This document shows positions 17,201-28,895 of a DNA stretch of 64,000 bases, one piece after another. A program made the position numbers and the translations under genes. Every line of letters begins with the position of its first letter. The stretch's first letter is position 1. This DNA is from Paenibacillus amylolyticus (GTDB lineage: Bacteria > Bacillota > Bacilli > Paenibacillales > Paenibacillaceae), in the NCBI RefSeq assembly GCF_001570725.1, contig NZ_BCNV01000001.1, positions 248,001 through 312,000 on the forward strand, read 5' to 3'. The notes under the pieces were generated by a model. It saw only the letters and a list, made by a program, of their open reading frames with translations. It was not told the DNA's origin and did no database searches.

Positions 17201-19809
17201 TGAACAAAGACCCTGAGGTCAATGTCGCTGTTCTCGGTGATTTTAATGACTTCCAATTCTCAAATACTTTGAATATTGTTGAAGGTAATGAACTGGACAA
17301 TCTGGTAAACGAACTGCCAGAAAATCAGCGGTATTCCTACATCTATGATGGAAACTCTCAGACACTGGATCACATTCTGGTGAGTAAAAACTTGACTGAG
17401 ACGGCATCCATCGAAGTGGTACATGTGAATGCCGATTTTGAGACAGCGGATGGACGGGTGAGCGACCATGATCCACTGCTCGCACAATTAAGTATTGGAG
17501 ATCAAGTGCAAGACGGGGACTTCAACCTGCGCGTACTGCACACGAATGATACACATGCGCATCTGGATAACATCCCGCGCCGAGTAACAGCAATTAAGGA
17601 AGCGCGCAATGATAATACCCTGGTACTGGATGCAGGGGACGTATTCTCTGGTACATTGTACTTCAATCTGTTTAACGGTCTGGCTGATCTGGAGTTCATG
17701 AACATGATCGGATATGATGCCATGACTTTTGGTAACCATGAGTTTGATAAAGGTCCAAGCGTGCTGAAAGCATTTATTGAAAAAGCAGAGTTCCCGTTCG
17801 TGAGTGCCAATATTGATTATTCAAAAGATGCGAGTTTGAGTGGTTTGTACAACAATAGCATCGGTGATCCGGGTGAGAAAGCTGAAATCTATCCGGCGAT
17901 TATTACGGAAGTGAATGGTGAGCGAGTCGGTATTTTTGGATTGACGACACCGGACACGGTATCTCTTTCTTCACCGGGAGATGACTTGAAGTTTGTAGAT
18001 TATAAGGCAAGTGCACAAGCAACTGTACAGATGCTTCAAAATGAAGGTATTAATAAAATCATTGCTTTGACTCACCTTGGCTACTCAGAGGATCTCAAAT
18101 TGGCAGAAGCGGTAGAAGGGATCGATATTGTGGTAGGTGGTCATTCACACACCATTTTGAAGGAACCGATTGTTGTGGGCGGCCAAGATGAGCCAACATT
18201 GGTTGTGCAAACCGGGGAATATGACGTTTCTCTTGGTCAACTGGATGTTACGTTTGATGAAGCCGGTATATTGAAGAAGTGGAACGGCAAATTGTTGAGT
18301 CTGGATGCGAAAGATGCTACCAACCAATTCATCTATGCTGATGATGTGGAAGCTGCAAACAAGCTGAAAGAATATGCTCCTCAGTTGGAAAAGTTCAAGA
18401 AAACGATTATCGGTAAGACGAATGTCTTCTTGGATGGAGAACGTGGCACTGTGCGGAAACAGGAAACCAACTTAGGAAACCTGATGACAGACGGTATGCT
18501 GGAGAAAGTGAAATCCATTGTGCAGGAAAACGACGTCAAAGGATACGTGGCGATCCAGAACGGCGGTGGCATTCGTGCTTCATTCCAGACAGGGGATATT
18601 ACGCTGGGCAATCTCCTGACTGTGATGCCATTCGCTAATAATCTGTCTGCGTTGAAAATGACAGGCAAAGAAATCACAGCCGCGCTGGAAAATGGCGTTA
18701 GTGGTGTGGAAACAGGAGAAGGGCGCTTCCCGCAAGTGGCAGGCATGCGGTTCTACTACGATTCCACCAAACCAGGCGAAAAAATTGATGCAACGACCAA
18801 TACCGTGACCCAAGTGGGTCAACGTGTGGTCAAAGTTCAGATTAAAAATGCAGATGGTACGTACTCGGATATCGATCCGAACGGGTACTATATCGTCGCT
18901 ACCAATTCATTTATGGCTAACGGTGGAGACTTCTACCGTGCTATGAGAACAGCGAAAGATGATAATCGATTCTACGAATTGAATCTGGTCGATTATGAAA
19001 TCTTCCATGAACATCTGGACCGTGTAGGTACAGTTGATCAAAAAACGGAAGGACGCAGTACGGATTTGAAGGGGGCACCACTTCCGGGGGACGGTAATGG
19101 AAGCAATCCTGGTAATGGTGGCGGCAATAATGGAAGTAATCCGGGCAGTGGTGGAGGTTCTACAACACCTACTACACCTGTAACTCCAACCACACCAACC
19201 AATCCTACGAACCCAACTACGCCAACCGTTCCGGGTAATGGAGGAACTCCTAATCCAACCACACCGGTTGTAGACCTTAAGGACATCGGAAATCATTGGG
19301 CTGCGGCTGCTATTGAGCAGGCCATTTCCCGGGGAATTGTGAACGGGTATCAGGATGGTAATTTCCGTCCGAATGCACCAGCGACACGCGCCGAATTCAT
19401 TGTGATGTTGGGCAGAGCATTTGAACTTCCGGCCAGCAACAAGGCATTGACGTTTAAGGATGCTGCGGGAATACCTGCATGGGCACAATCCTTTATTGCT
19501 CAAGCAGTCGATCAAGGCATCATCAGTGGCTATACGGATGATACGTTCCGTTCATCAGGCAAAGTATCACGGGTAGAGATGACAGTTATGCTTGTCAGAG
19601 CACTCGGTCTCCCGGTACAGTCGAATCCGGTACTGAGTTTCGCGGACGCAGATAAAGTACCGGCGTGGGCTGCTCCATATATCGCTGCTGCATATGATGC
19701 AGGACTGGTGAAGGGAACAGGGAAGAATATGTTTAACCCACTCGCGGAAGCAACCCGTGCTGAAGTGGTAACTCTGCTATTGACGGCAAGCGAGTTGCAA
19801 AAGCAATAA
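14251..19809 (+). CDS. Surface-anchored YhcR-like nuclease / 5'-nucleotidase with SLH domains
   Basis: 1852 residues, secreted and wall-attached. In order: signal peptide (1-38, ending VAAADE); a DUF6359-like module (40-150); a chitobiase-type Ig repeat (near 160-240); a YhcR OB-fold (near 250-400); a second Ig repeat and OB-fold (to about 760); an endonuclease/exonuclease/phosphatase domain (about 776-1075; TIATFNVENF, NHFNSKGGD, LGDFNDFQ, SDHDPLLA); a metallophosphatase/5'-nucleotidase (about 1091-1600; HTNDTHAHLDN, DAGDVFSG, GNHEFDKG, GGHSH); a Gly/Pro/Thr linker; three SLH repeats (1676-1852). It should degrade nucleic acid and release phosphate and nucleosides outside the cell. I chose the ATG at 14251 because GGGGGTAGG precedes it; the frame from 14158 lacks a ribosome site and would bury the signal peptide. 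Confidence 0.9.
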   Translation: MQSKQIKSWLRLFLAVVLLITGAIPAGLFNNKVAAADELLTVAEALALGSDDSTATVEGYVVGTYSNGPSVNLNPPFTVDTNFAIADSPTETNLSKMMPVQVPTTAPRSTFGLQSNPSLYQSKVRINNGTLSQYFTSKGIRSVTSTTFQLIDETPETEVANVTANPSPGAVPSGTQVTLGTTTVGAAVYYKLNDENAFLPYTVPITVNDAMHIEAYAHKEGLLDSAIALFNYTIVDNTPISISDARNKPENSPVTVQGIVTYREESGGMANLYIQDENAGIVIRGTDSTVEPGDRIEAYGPLTIYNGLLQVEKDKAGFPGGYIKILDKTQEIPEPLTLTSKDFAPAEDGGKGSGGIYEGMLVEVNGVTVTRSSSSTFFATDVDGREITIYAKNSPTALATGKTYEKVTGVMTYHTSYGLELIPRTAADVVENLLSVTASVPSGGIVKGSTVTLSSPMAGAEIYYTVNGTNPTPTSTRYTVPIKVDEDTAIKAIAVSGGNTSNVYTYTYKVLQELNNLRIHDIQGATHNSLYDGLAVQNVEGIVTHVVNATSFYMQEIPGMEDNDDRTSEGILVYKSSHGMTVGNKVSVSGQVKEYATATTELAITEIVATIISVEDSNKDLPEPVVLGTNGRMIPTVIDSDQFGEFNPDKDAIDFYESLEGMRVQLDNATIIGPYSSEPGLAVVVDNGPNNPLRTPAGGVILTGDGAEPFESSLNPQRLFINKKPSQAVKTGDKLAGSVKGVMTYSNGNFKVIPEGNLPAITPSSLEQAITKIQPIDDKLTIATFNVENFSQKDAARAVKIGGIVVNNLKNPDIIGIMEVQDNDGATDSGATAADASFQTLIDAIATKGGPTYKYTDIAPENNKDGGAPGANIRVGFLYNESRVSLKAGIKGSATTAIQVGADGSLSNNPGRIAPGDEAFASSRKPLAAEFEFNGERVVVIANHFNSKGGDLKPFGSIQPATRSSEVQRAKQAALVNGFVKELLNKDPEVNVAVLGDFNDFQFSNTLNIVEGNELDNLVNELPENQRYSYIYDGNSQTLDHILVSKNLTETASIEVVHVNADFETADGRVSDHDPLLAQLSIGDQVQDGDFNLRVLHTNDTHAHLDNIPRRVTAIKEARNDNTLVLDAGDVFSGTLYFNLFNGLADLEFMNMIGYDAMTFGNHEFDKGPSVLKAFIEKAEFPFVSANIDYSKDASLSGLYNNSIGDPGEKAEIYPAIITEVNGERVGIFGLTTPDTVSLSSPGDDLKFVDYKASAQATVQMLQNEGINKIIALTHLGYSEDLKLAEAVEGIDIVVGGHSHTILKEPIVVGGQDEPTLVVQTGEYDVSLGQLDVTFDEAGILKKWNGKLLSLDAKDATNQFIYADDVEAANKLKEYAPQLEKFKKTIIGKTNVFLDGERGTVRKQETNLGNLMTDGMLEKVKSIVQENDVKGYVAIQNGGGIRASFQTGDITLGNLLTVMPFANNLSALKMTGKEITAALENGVSGVETGEGRFPQVAGMRFYYDSTKPGEKIDATTNTVTQVGQRVVKVQIKNADGTYSDIDPNGYYIVATNSFMANGGDFYRAMRTAKDDNRFYELNLVDYEIFHEHLDRVGTVDQKTEGRSTDLKGAPLPGDGNGSNPGNGGGNNGSNPGSGGGSTTPTTPVTPTTPTNPTNPTTPTVPGNGGTPNPTTPVVDLKDIGNHWAAAAIEQAISRGIVNGYQDGNFRPNAPATRAEFIVMLGRAFELPASNKALTFKDAAGIPAWAQSFIAQAVDQGIISGYTDDTFRSSGKVSRVEMTVMLVRALGLPVQSNPVLSFADADKVPAWAAPYIAAAYDAGLVKGTGKNMFNPLAEATRAEVVTLLLTASELQKQ

Positions 19810-19832
19810 AACGTATAATACAGACGTAACAG

Positions 19833-19871
19833 AACAGCTTGCAGACTTCCATCTGCAAGCTGTTTTTTTCT
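19833..19871 (+). terminator. Intrinsic terminator after the surface nuclease gene
   Basis: AACAGCTTGCAGA (19833-19845) pairs perfectly with TCTGCAAGCTGTT (19852-19864), then a T run. Confidence 0.93.
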
Positions 19872-19872
19872 A

Positions 19873-20032
19873 GGGCGTGTCTGAAAATTCCGAAGGAAGT
19901 AGATGTTGCCGAATTTTCGTTCCAAGCAAGGAAGTTTTCTGCAGGCGTGCCGGGGCACGTCAAGGGAAAGTGACGCAGCAGGGGGCGAAAAGGCGGTGAA
20001 AGATGCACTTCAGCGAGTTTTGAGATACGCCC
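19873..20032. mobile_element. MITE-like element, 160 bp
   Basis: It begins GGGCGTGTCTGAAAA and ends with TTTTGAGATACGCCC, which are inverted repeats of 15 bp with two mismatches. Inside are GAAAATTC/GAATTTTC and the palindrome CGTGCCGGGGCACG. No open frame or transposase is present. The GGGCGTGTCTGAAAA end looks like the ends of repeats I associate with Paenibacillus genomes. I cannot see a clear target-site duplication. Confidence 0.6.
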
Positions 20033-20103
20033 AATTAATGCCTGTTAATTTTCCCAAAGTGAAGGTATAGTAGACAGGATTATATTGAAGGAGTCTTGAC
20101 GTA

Positions 20104-20316
20104 ATGCAAGATCAACCCGTTTTAATCGCACTATTTGCCATAGCGGCAGGAATTTTTAGTTTGCTCGGAGGAATCAACAACTGGGACTGGTTTATGAAGA
20201 GCTTTAGAGCAGGAATTTTTGTGAAGACCATTGGACGGCAGGGAGCAAGAGTGGTATATGGTATTCTCGGTGTTGTCATGATTGTCATTGGTGTACTACT
20301 GTTGCTGATCGGATAG
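20104..20316 (+). CDS. Imm17-like small membrane protein
   Basis: 70 residues with two membrane segments (PVLIALFAIAAGIFSLLGGI; VVYGILGVVMIVIGVLLLLI) joined by a basic loop WDWFMKSFRAGIFVKTIGRQGARV. This matches my recollection of the immunity 17 family, small two-helix proteins named from polymorphic toxin loci. No toxin gene is adjacent, so an immunity role here is not supported. A GGAG site is 10 nt before the ATG. It sits directly after the MITE-like element. Confidence 0.65.
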   Translation: MQDQPVLIALFAIAAGIFSLLGGINNWDWFMKSFRAGIFVKTIGRQGARVVYGILGVVMIVIGVLLLLIG

Positions 20317-20492
20317 TTGTTGGAAATAATCGAACTCACCAAGTAATATCTACATAGAGGGTTCAAGAGCGAAGTAAGCGGATATGTGTGAAGCGTTGAA
20401 TGGAAAAAAGCGTTTGAATGCTTAAGGTAGCAGTATTACTAAGATTGAATACCCAATCAAATTAGCATGTCTGAAAAAAACATAGCCATAAG

Positions 20493-20528
20493 AAAAAGAC
20501 CACCGAAAAATTTCGGTGGTCTTTTTTT
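20493..20528. terminator. Bidirectional terminator between the Imm17-like gene and the opuA-like operon
   Basis: AAAAAGACCACCGAAA pairs with TTTCGGTGGTCTTTTT; an A run on one side and a T run on the other serve both strands. It lies 33 bp after the minus-strand permease stop. Confidence 0.9.
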
Positions 20529-20560
20529 ACCAAATTCAGGTTTATCCATCTCAATCTGGT

Positions 20561-24347
<3,787 letters not shown>

Positions 24348-24522
24348 GTTTTCACCCCTTCTGATGTGTTGTGCACTTCGAACGGCTTTCAGCATCCATA
24401 AGCCCATACACTTATGCGCCCAGCCACGAAATCCGGTAGTTGTTGCTTCGCTTCCCGTCTTTCTGGGTAACGTTTTGTATTCTAACAATACTTACCCCGT
24501 ATAGCAACCGAATAAACAGTAC

Positions 24523-24552
24523 ATAATGTTTGTACAGTAAAAACTGTACAAA
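24523..24552 (-). promoter_or_regulatory. Promoter of the betaine operon with overlapping 24-bp palindromic operator
   Basis: On the minus strand, TTGTAC (24546-24551) and CATTAT (24523-24528) are 17 bp apart. TTTGTACAGT (24529-24538) and its exact reverse complement ACTGTACAAA (24543-24552) flank AAAA, so the palindrome fills the -35 box and spacer. An additional AACAGTAC half-site lies at 24515-24522. The divergent GbsR-like regulator is the likely ligand-controlled repressor. Confidence 0.72.
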
Positions 24553-24604
24553 GTTTTCCTCCCATATGCTCCGTCGTTCTCCTTATTCTGTCTAATAAGG
24601 TTCC

Positions 24605-24633
24605 TTTACATTTGATATCGCTTTTCCTACAAT
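24605..24633 (+). promoter_or_regulatory. Predicted sigma-A promoter of the GbsR-like gene
   Basis: TTTACA (24605-24610) and TACAAT (24628-24633) with a 17-bp spacer. A leader of about 210 nt would follow. I see no riboswitch in it. Confidence 0.55.
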
Positions 24634-24847
24634 AGAAAATGAGCTGAATTGAAGCTGAATTTTTTGGTTAAAAGATAGTCATAGGCAAATGTAGCCTGGT
24701 AAAGTTCCCATTTTCATACATTGGGTGAAAGAAAGCCCTCTGGCATATAGGATGTCCGGCCGGATGCTTTCCCATGTAAGCAGGACTTTTAAAGTGTTGC
24801 AATTATTTTGCCAAGACTGTGGAATGTTCAGAATGGAGGTTGCAAGC

Positions 24848-25423
24848 ATGGGCTTGGACCATTTACAAGAGGAACAGCAGGCAACCGTGCTGAGGATTCG
24901 TAAACGCGTGATTGAAGCCATTGGACGTAATATGGATCTTTACGGCGTTACGCTGTCTACGGGACACTTATATGGATTGCTATTTTTTGCAGACAAGCCA
25001 ATGACCCTTGACGATATGGGACGGGAAATGGAAATGAGCAAAACGAGTATGAGTACAGGTGTACGAACACTGCTGGATTTGAAAATGGTAAACAAAGTAT
25101 GGAGCAAAGGCTCCAGGAAAGACCTATATGAAGTAGAGTATGACTGGCACCAGACATTTACGGATTATTTTGCGATTAAGTGGAGAAAAGCCGTGGAGAG
25201 TAACCTTCAGATTCTACGCAAATCGATTGAAGAACTGAATCGGTTAGTCGAAGATCTGGATGAGCAGGCAGATGCTGAACTTATCCACATTCTGATGGAA
25301 GACAAACATAAGGTTTTGCAAGCGGAAGCATACTACAAATGGTTGGATCGGTTGATTGATACCATGGAAGATGAAGAGATATACAAGTTGGTTCCGAAGG
25401 AAGAGATCAAGGAACATTCATAA
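24848..25423 (+). CDS. GbsR-like MarR-superfamily regulator of osmoprotectant genes
   Basis: 191 residues, close to the 180 of B. subtilis GbsR, the choline-sensing repressor of betaine synthesis and choline uptake. The winged helix is DDMGREMEMSKTSMSTGVRTLLDL (about residues 55-80), followed by VNKVWSKGSRKDLYEVEYDW and long C-terminal helices. I chose the ATG at 24848 because GGAGG (24835-24839) is 8 nt upstream. Its divergence from the betaine transporter operon and the palindrome over that promoter suggest direct control. Ends at a strong terminator. Confidence 0.85.
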   Translation: MGLDHLQEEQQATVLRIRKRVIEAIGRNMDLYGVTLSTGHLYGLLFFADKPMTLDDMGREMEMSKTSMSTGVRTLLDLKMVNKVWSKGSRKDLYEVEYDWHQTFTDYFAIKWRKAVESNLQILRKSIEELNRLVEDLDEQADAELIHILMEDKHKVLQAEAYYKWLDRLIDTMEDEEIYKLVPKEEIKEHS

Positions 25424-25431
25424 TTACATGT

Positions 25432-25467
25432 AAAGGGCCCTTTCCGTTATAGGAGAGGGCCCTTTGG
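25432..25467. terminator. Intrinsic terminator after the GbsR-like gene
   Basis: AAAGGGCCCTTTCC (25432-25445) pairs with GGAGAGGGCCCTTT (25452-25465) with one bulge-like mismatch. The T run is short on both strands. Confidence 0.7.
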
Positions 25468-25559
25468 CTTGTGCAATATCTTATTTAATTATAATGAAGG
25501 AAAACGATGGAGAAAATAACTCTGCACACCGGTCACTTCGTAGGAGCTAATATTCATAT

Positions 25560-27185
25560 CTAATGTCCGATCAGTCCTGCCTGAGGAAAGACAACAGACT
25601 GCTGATCAATCTGCTCCAGTTCGTTCAGAATCTGCAACTGGCCCACCGGGTTCCAGCACAAGAGATGCCAATTTGAGATATCATGAACGTTACCATGCAG
25701 CACGGCAGGTGATCGATGCCATGATGCCGTTTGTTTCATGCGTCGGAATACCTTTTCACTAGCAGGCTGAAGCGAAGTACGATGGATCAACAGATAATCT
25801 GTGTCCAGCACAGGGATATTATCCGCAACATACTCATTTCTGGAACTTTCGGGAGACACAAGCTGGGCAGGATGGAGTCCCAATTCAACATACAACAAGC
25901 GATTTAATGGATGCTCGCCAGTCCCCTGTAATCGAATGAATTGATTCGTAATTTCCATCAGTGCCAAGCGTTTTTGTCCGAAATAAGATTGGAGGTTCAG
26001 TCCTGCTTCAAGCTTGCGGAACGCAAGTTCCTTGAAATTCAGCAACGCTTGCTTCTCGCGTCCGACCAGTTCGGCTATGCGAATATGGTTCTCTTTCCAG
26101 TCGTCAGTGGACTCCAAAATGATGGTGGGTGCAATACTTTTCAGGCGATCATAATAAGGCTTATGGTAAAAATCACCGATGATCAAGTCTGGCTTCGCCT
26201 GCCGAAGTTGATCGAATTGTCTGGTTAATCGGCGTTCTTGTTCATATTCATCCGATTCTCGGTCAAGAACTCCTTCCAGCACAGCTACAGGGCGCAGTCC
26301 AAGCGAAGCCAGATTCTCGTGGAATCCCATGATGGATGCCGTAGCTACGCGAAGCTGATCTCTTTTCATATATACGCTGGGAGCAATGCCCAAGGTTTGT
26401 TTGAATTTGCGGCTAAAATAATACTCATTGCCATACCCGACAGATATCGCGACGTCTTTGAGGACACAAGATTCCTCTGTCAGCTGTTTTTTGGCTTCGT
26501 CTATACGTAAACGGTTCAGATAATCGGTCGGCGACATACCCTTGGCTTTCTTGAAACTGCGAGAATAGGAGCTGGGTGTGAGTCCAGCAATCTTGGCAAG
26601 CTGATCCATGCTGATTCCTTCACTCATGTAACGTCGCATATACATAATACTGCGCTCCAAGGCAGGGTCCACTTTCTCATGATTGGCTTCCAGCCGGTTC
26701 TCTGAGAGAAACTGCAGCAGTTCATGCAGCTGGCTATGTATACTGATAAAGTGATCCGGTTGAAGACCGCGATAGGTTTCATACAGTTGTTCCAAACGTA
26801 ATAAAGCCTGCTGCTCATGACGAACCAGCAACCTGCCTGTCTGCCAATCCAGCGGGAAGGCGGGTGAAGAGGTCATTTTCCATTCGCCGCGCACTTGCTG
26901 CAAACGAACCGTATCCATGCTTAGCAATATAAATTCGGTCACTTTCGAGCGTGCAGCGGCCTCGATGGTTGTACCTGACTTCAACACGAACAAGCTGCCC
27001 GCTTGCGCCGTATAGACTGTATCATTCAGGACCAGAACACCGTCTCCTTGCAAAATAAGACAGAGCATGGGCCGGGACACCGTCTTGCCTTGCACACGGA
27101 AATTCTCCCCACGACGCACACGGCACATGGAGGAGAGGAGCGGTAGAGATGAGGTTTCAGCAATGAAGGGAAACTGTTCAGTCAT
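25560..27185 (-). CDS. Btr-like AraC regulator fused to a siderophore-binding domain
   Basis: 541 residues, similar in size and layout to B. subtilis Btr (YbbB), which activates ferri-bacillibactin uptake genes. Order: N-terminal cupin-like region (1-130); AraC helix-turn-helix pair (about 170-270; MDQLAKIAGLTPSSYSRSFK, GNEYYFSRKFKQTLG); C-terminal periplasmic-binding-protein-like domain (about 280-540; RQAKPDLIIGDFYHKPYYD). The binding domain lacks a signal peptide, so it senses siderophore in the cytosol. I chose ATG 27185: AAAGGAT lies 8 nt upstream, while ATG 27194 would be adjacent to that site. A Fur box overlaps the upstream region. No siderophore transporter is nearby. Confidence 0.85.
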   Translation of the reverse strand: MTEQFPFIAETSSLPLLSSMCRVRRGENFRVQGKTVSRPMLCLILQGDGVLVLNDTVYTAQAGSLFVLKSGTTIEAAARSKVTEFILLSMDTVRLQQVRGEWKMTSSPAFPLDWQTGRLLVRHEQQALLRLEQLYETYRGLQPDHFISIHSQLHELLQFLSENRLEANHEKVDPALERSIMYMRRYMSEGISMDQLAKIAGLTPSSYSRSFKKAKGMSPTDYLNRLRIDEAKKQLTEESCVLKDVAISVGYGNEYYFSRKFKQTLGIAPSVYMKRDQLRVATASIMGFHENLASLGLRPVAVLEGVLDRESDEYEQERRLTRQFDQLRQAKPDLIIGDFYHKPYYDRLKSIAPTIILESTDDWKENHIRIAELVGREKQALLNFKELAFRKLEAGLNLQSYFGQKRLALMEITNQFIRLQGTGEHPLNRLLYVELGLHPAQLVSPESSRNEYVADNIPVLDTDYLLIHRTSLQPASEKVFRRMKQTASWHRSPAVLHGNVHDISNWHLLCWNPVGQLQILNELEQIDQQSVVFPQAGLIGH

Positions 27186-27211
27186 ACGGACCATCCTTTT
27201 GTCTTATTTTC

Positions 27212-27234
27212 TTAATGATAACAATTATCATTCT
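27212..27234 (-). promoter_or_regulatory. Fur box upstream of the Btr-like regulator
   Basis: AATGATAA (27214-27221) and TTATCATT (27225-27232) are perfect inverted repeats separated by CAA, matching the TGATAAT-N-ATTATCA Fur/iron-box pattern. It lies 28-47 bp upstream of the chosen start, so iron-replete Fur should repress the gene. Confidence 0.8.
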
Positions 27235-27273
27235 CATATGGAAGATGTTTTTGAAAAATAGTTTTCGACAACC

Positions 27274-27322
27274 AAAAAAGGACTACCAAGAGCCCGTATG
27301 GCTGCAAGGTAATCCTTTTTGT
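27274..27322 (-). terminator. Intrinsic terminator after the secreted propeller-like gene
   Basis: On the minus strand AAAAAGGATTACCTTGCAGCC and the facing GGCTCTTGGTAGTCC strand pair imperfectly; six T follow. It lies about 48 bp after the stop at 27369. Confidence 0.8.
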
Positions 27323-27368
27323 TATGGACAAGTCCGATGAATAGGCACGCCTGAATCAACAGGATATG

Positions 27369-28655
27369 TTAGTACGGTGTCACCAATAGAATATTGTCGA
27401 GGAAAACGTCACTCATTACTTTTTTCCCTGTTCCACCCGTTTGCACGTGATACAAGCGATACTGATCTTTGGCATTGATGTAGAACAGGCCGGCAACATC
27501 ATCTCTGATATGGAATGCATCCCATTCGTCACCTGTAAGTTTAGTTACCTTGAGAGCTGTATTGACCGAATAGAGACCGTTGTTGCCCGAGATGTATGCA
27601 GCCGTAGCTGTACCATTGGTCAATTGATTTGCAACATACGTTACATTGTTCAGGTTCAGGTTGGCGGACTTGGTCACTTTGTTGCCGGATACCGTTTTGG
27701 CATAAGCCTTCTTGTCTGCATCAATAAGGACAACCTTGTCTGTACCTAAGGCACTTACTTCCCGGATGCTTTTGTTATGAAGCTGAAGCGTTTTGGCTGA
27801 AGTTGTTAACGCGAACGCTTTGCCTTTGGCATAGTTGTAATCCTTATTGCTGTCGAGATCGATTCCCTTGTTATACACGTAGAGATTGTTACCCCAACCA
27901 CCGGAATATACTGCATTCACATCCAGTTTGGCTTTGGGATTAACTGCAGTTGCCTTGCCAGTGTTGTAATTCACCTTATACATGACAACAGCATTGGTGG
28001 AATAGAAGTCCTCGTAGGGGTCTGTATTCACCATCAGTTGCAGTTCGTTTTTGGCTTGATTCGTAAAATAACGTCCTTCCACTGCGCCTGCGGCAATCCG
28101 CTGCACAGCTCCACTTCCGTTGGACGTTTTGGATACGATCCACGTGTTTCCATTAACCAGTGCATTATAGTAAGCACGCCCTTTGGCTACAAGGAGAAAT
28201 GGAAAATCGGTATCGGCTTTGTCAGCAATCTTGGAGACAGTTGAAGCGTCACTATTGCCATTAGCGCGATAAATGGTACCTGTAGCATCCAGATAATAGA
28301 TGAATCCGTTATCCGTGTAATAGCTCAGTACATCTGTAGCAAATGTTTCTGCCGCATCGCTGGACCCGTCATTCGGAACTCGAAGCAATGTTGTGGAAGA
28401 AGCGGTCTGAGTGTAGTAAAGATAAGAGCCTGCTGCGTGCAAGTCCACCCCTTGGAAATCAATTAATACTTCTGTCGTATTGCTGCCATCAGCGGATACT
28501 TTGTACAAGACGCCATCGGACTCATAATACACTGTGGATTGACTGAGTGAAGCTGCTTGGGCTGCGGTTCCGCCTCCCAATGTTACTGCTGCAATGAGTG
28601 TAAATAACAGTAATGTACAGATGGTGCGTTGTACGTATGTATACCCTGTCTTCAT
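27369..28655 (-). CDS. Secreted DUF5050-like beta-propeller protein
   Basis: 428 residues. A signal peptide ends near residue 34 (GGGTAAQAAS). The rest is repeats of about 45 residues with a Tyr-Tyr or Leu-Tyr-Tyr motif and the pattern 'xxLYKVSADGSN', 'YLYYTQTASSTTLLRVPNDG', 'FIYYLDATGTIYRANGN', 'GLFYINAKDQYRLYHV', as in DUF5050/YncE-like propellers. No catalytic motif is visible. GGGGA lies 11 nt before the ATG. It stands alone and is probably an extracellular binding or scaffold protein; this is inference. Confidence 0.7.
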   Translation of the reverse strand: MKTGYTYVQRTICTLLLFTLIAAVTLGGGTAAQAASLSQSTVYYESDGVLYKVSADGSNTTEVLIDFQGVDLHAAGSYLYYTQTASSTTLLRVPNDGSSDAAETFATDVLSYYTDNGFIYYLDATGTIYRANGNSDASTVSKIADKADTDFPFLLVAKGRAYYNALVNGNTWIVSKTSNGSGAVQRIAAGAVEGRYFTNQAKNELQLMVNTDPYEDFYSTNAVVMYKVNYNTGKATAVNPKAKLDVNAVYSGGWGNNLYVYNKGIDLDSNKDYNYAKGKAFALTTSAKTLQLHNKSIREVSALGTDKVVLIDADKKAYAKTVSGNKVTKSANLNLNNVTYVANQLTNGTATAAYISGNNGLYSVNTALKVTKLTGDEWDAFHIRDDVAGLFYINAKDQYRLYHVQTGGTGKKVMSDVFLDNILLVTPY

Positions 28656-28895
28656 TCTTTCATCGTCCCCTTCGTTCTATATGTATGTAATTAACGCCTT
28701 ATGTTATATCGGTAAACTATGGAAGATATGTTAGATCTCGAACATGAAAAAAAGAAGAGAATGAAATTGAATTTCATACATTTTCAAACCTGAAATCGAA
28801 TTGCGCATGATGCTGCCAATCCCGCCCCAAAGCATTCTCCGCCTGACTTGATCGTGATAACATTACACTCAACCAGAGCAGAGGAGTGAGCGATC

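Noticed and set aside
19038..19286. Minus-strand frame rich in Gly, Val and Pro
   Set aside because: It is the reverse reading of the Gly/Pro/Thr linker in the surface nuclease and has no ribosome site.
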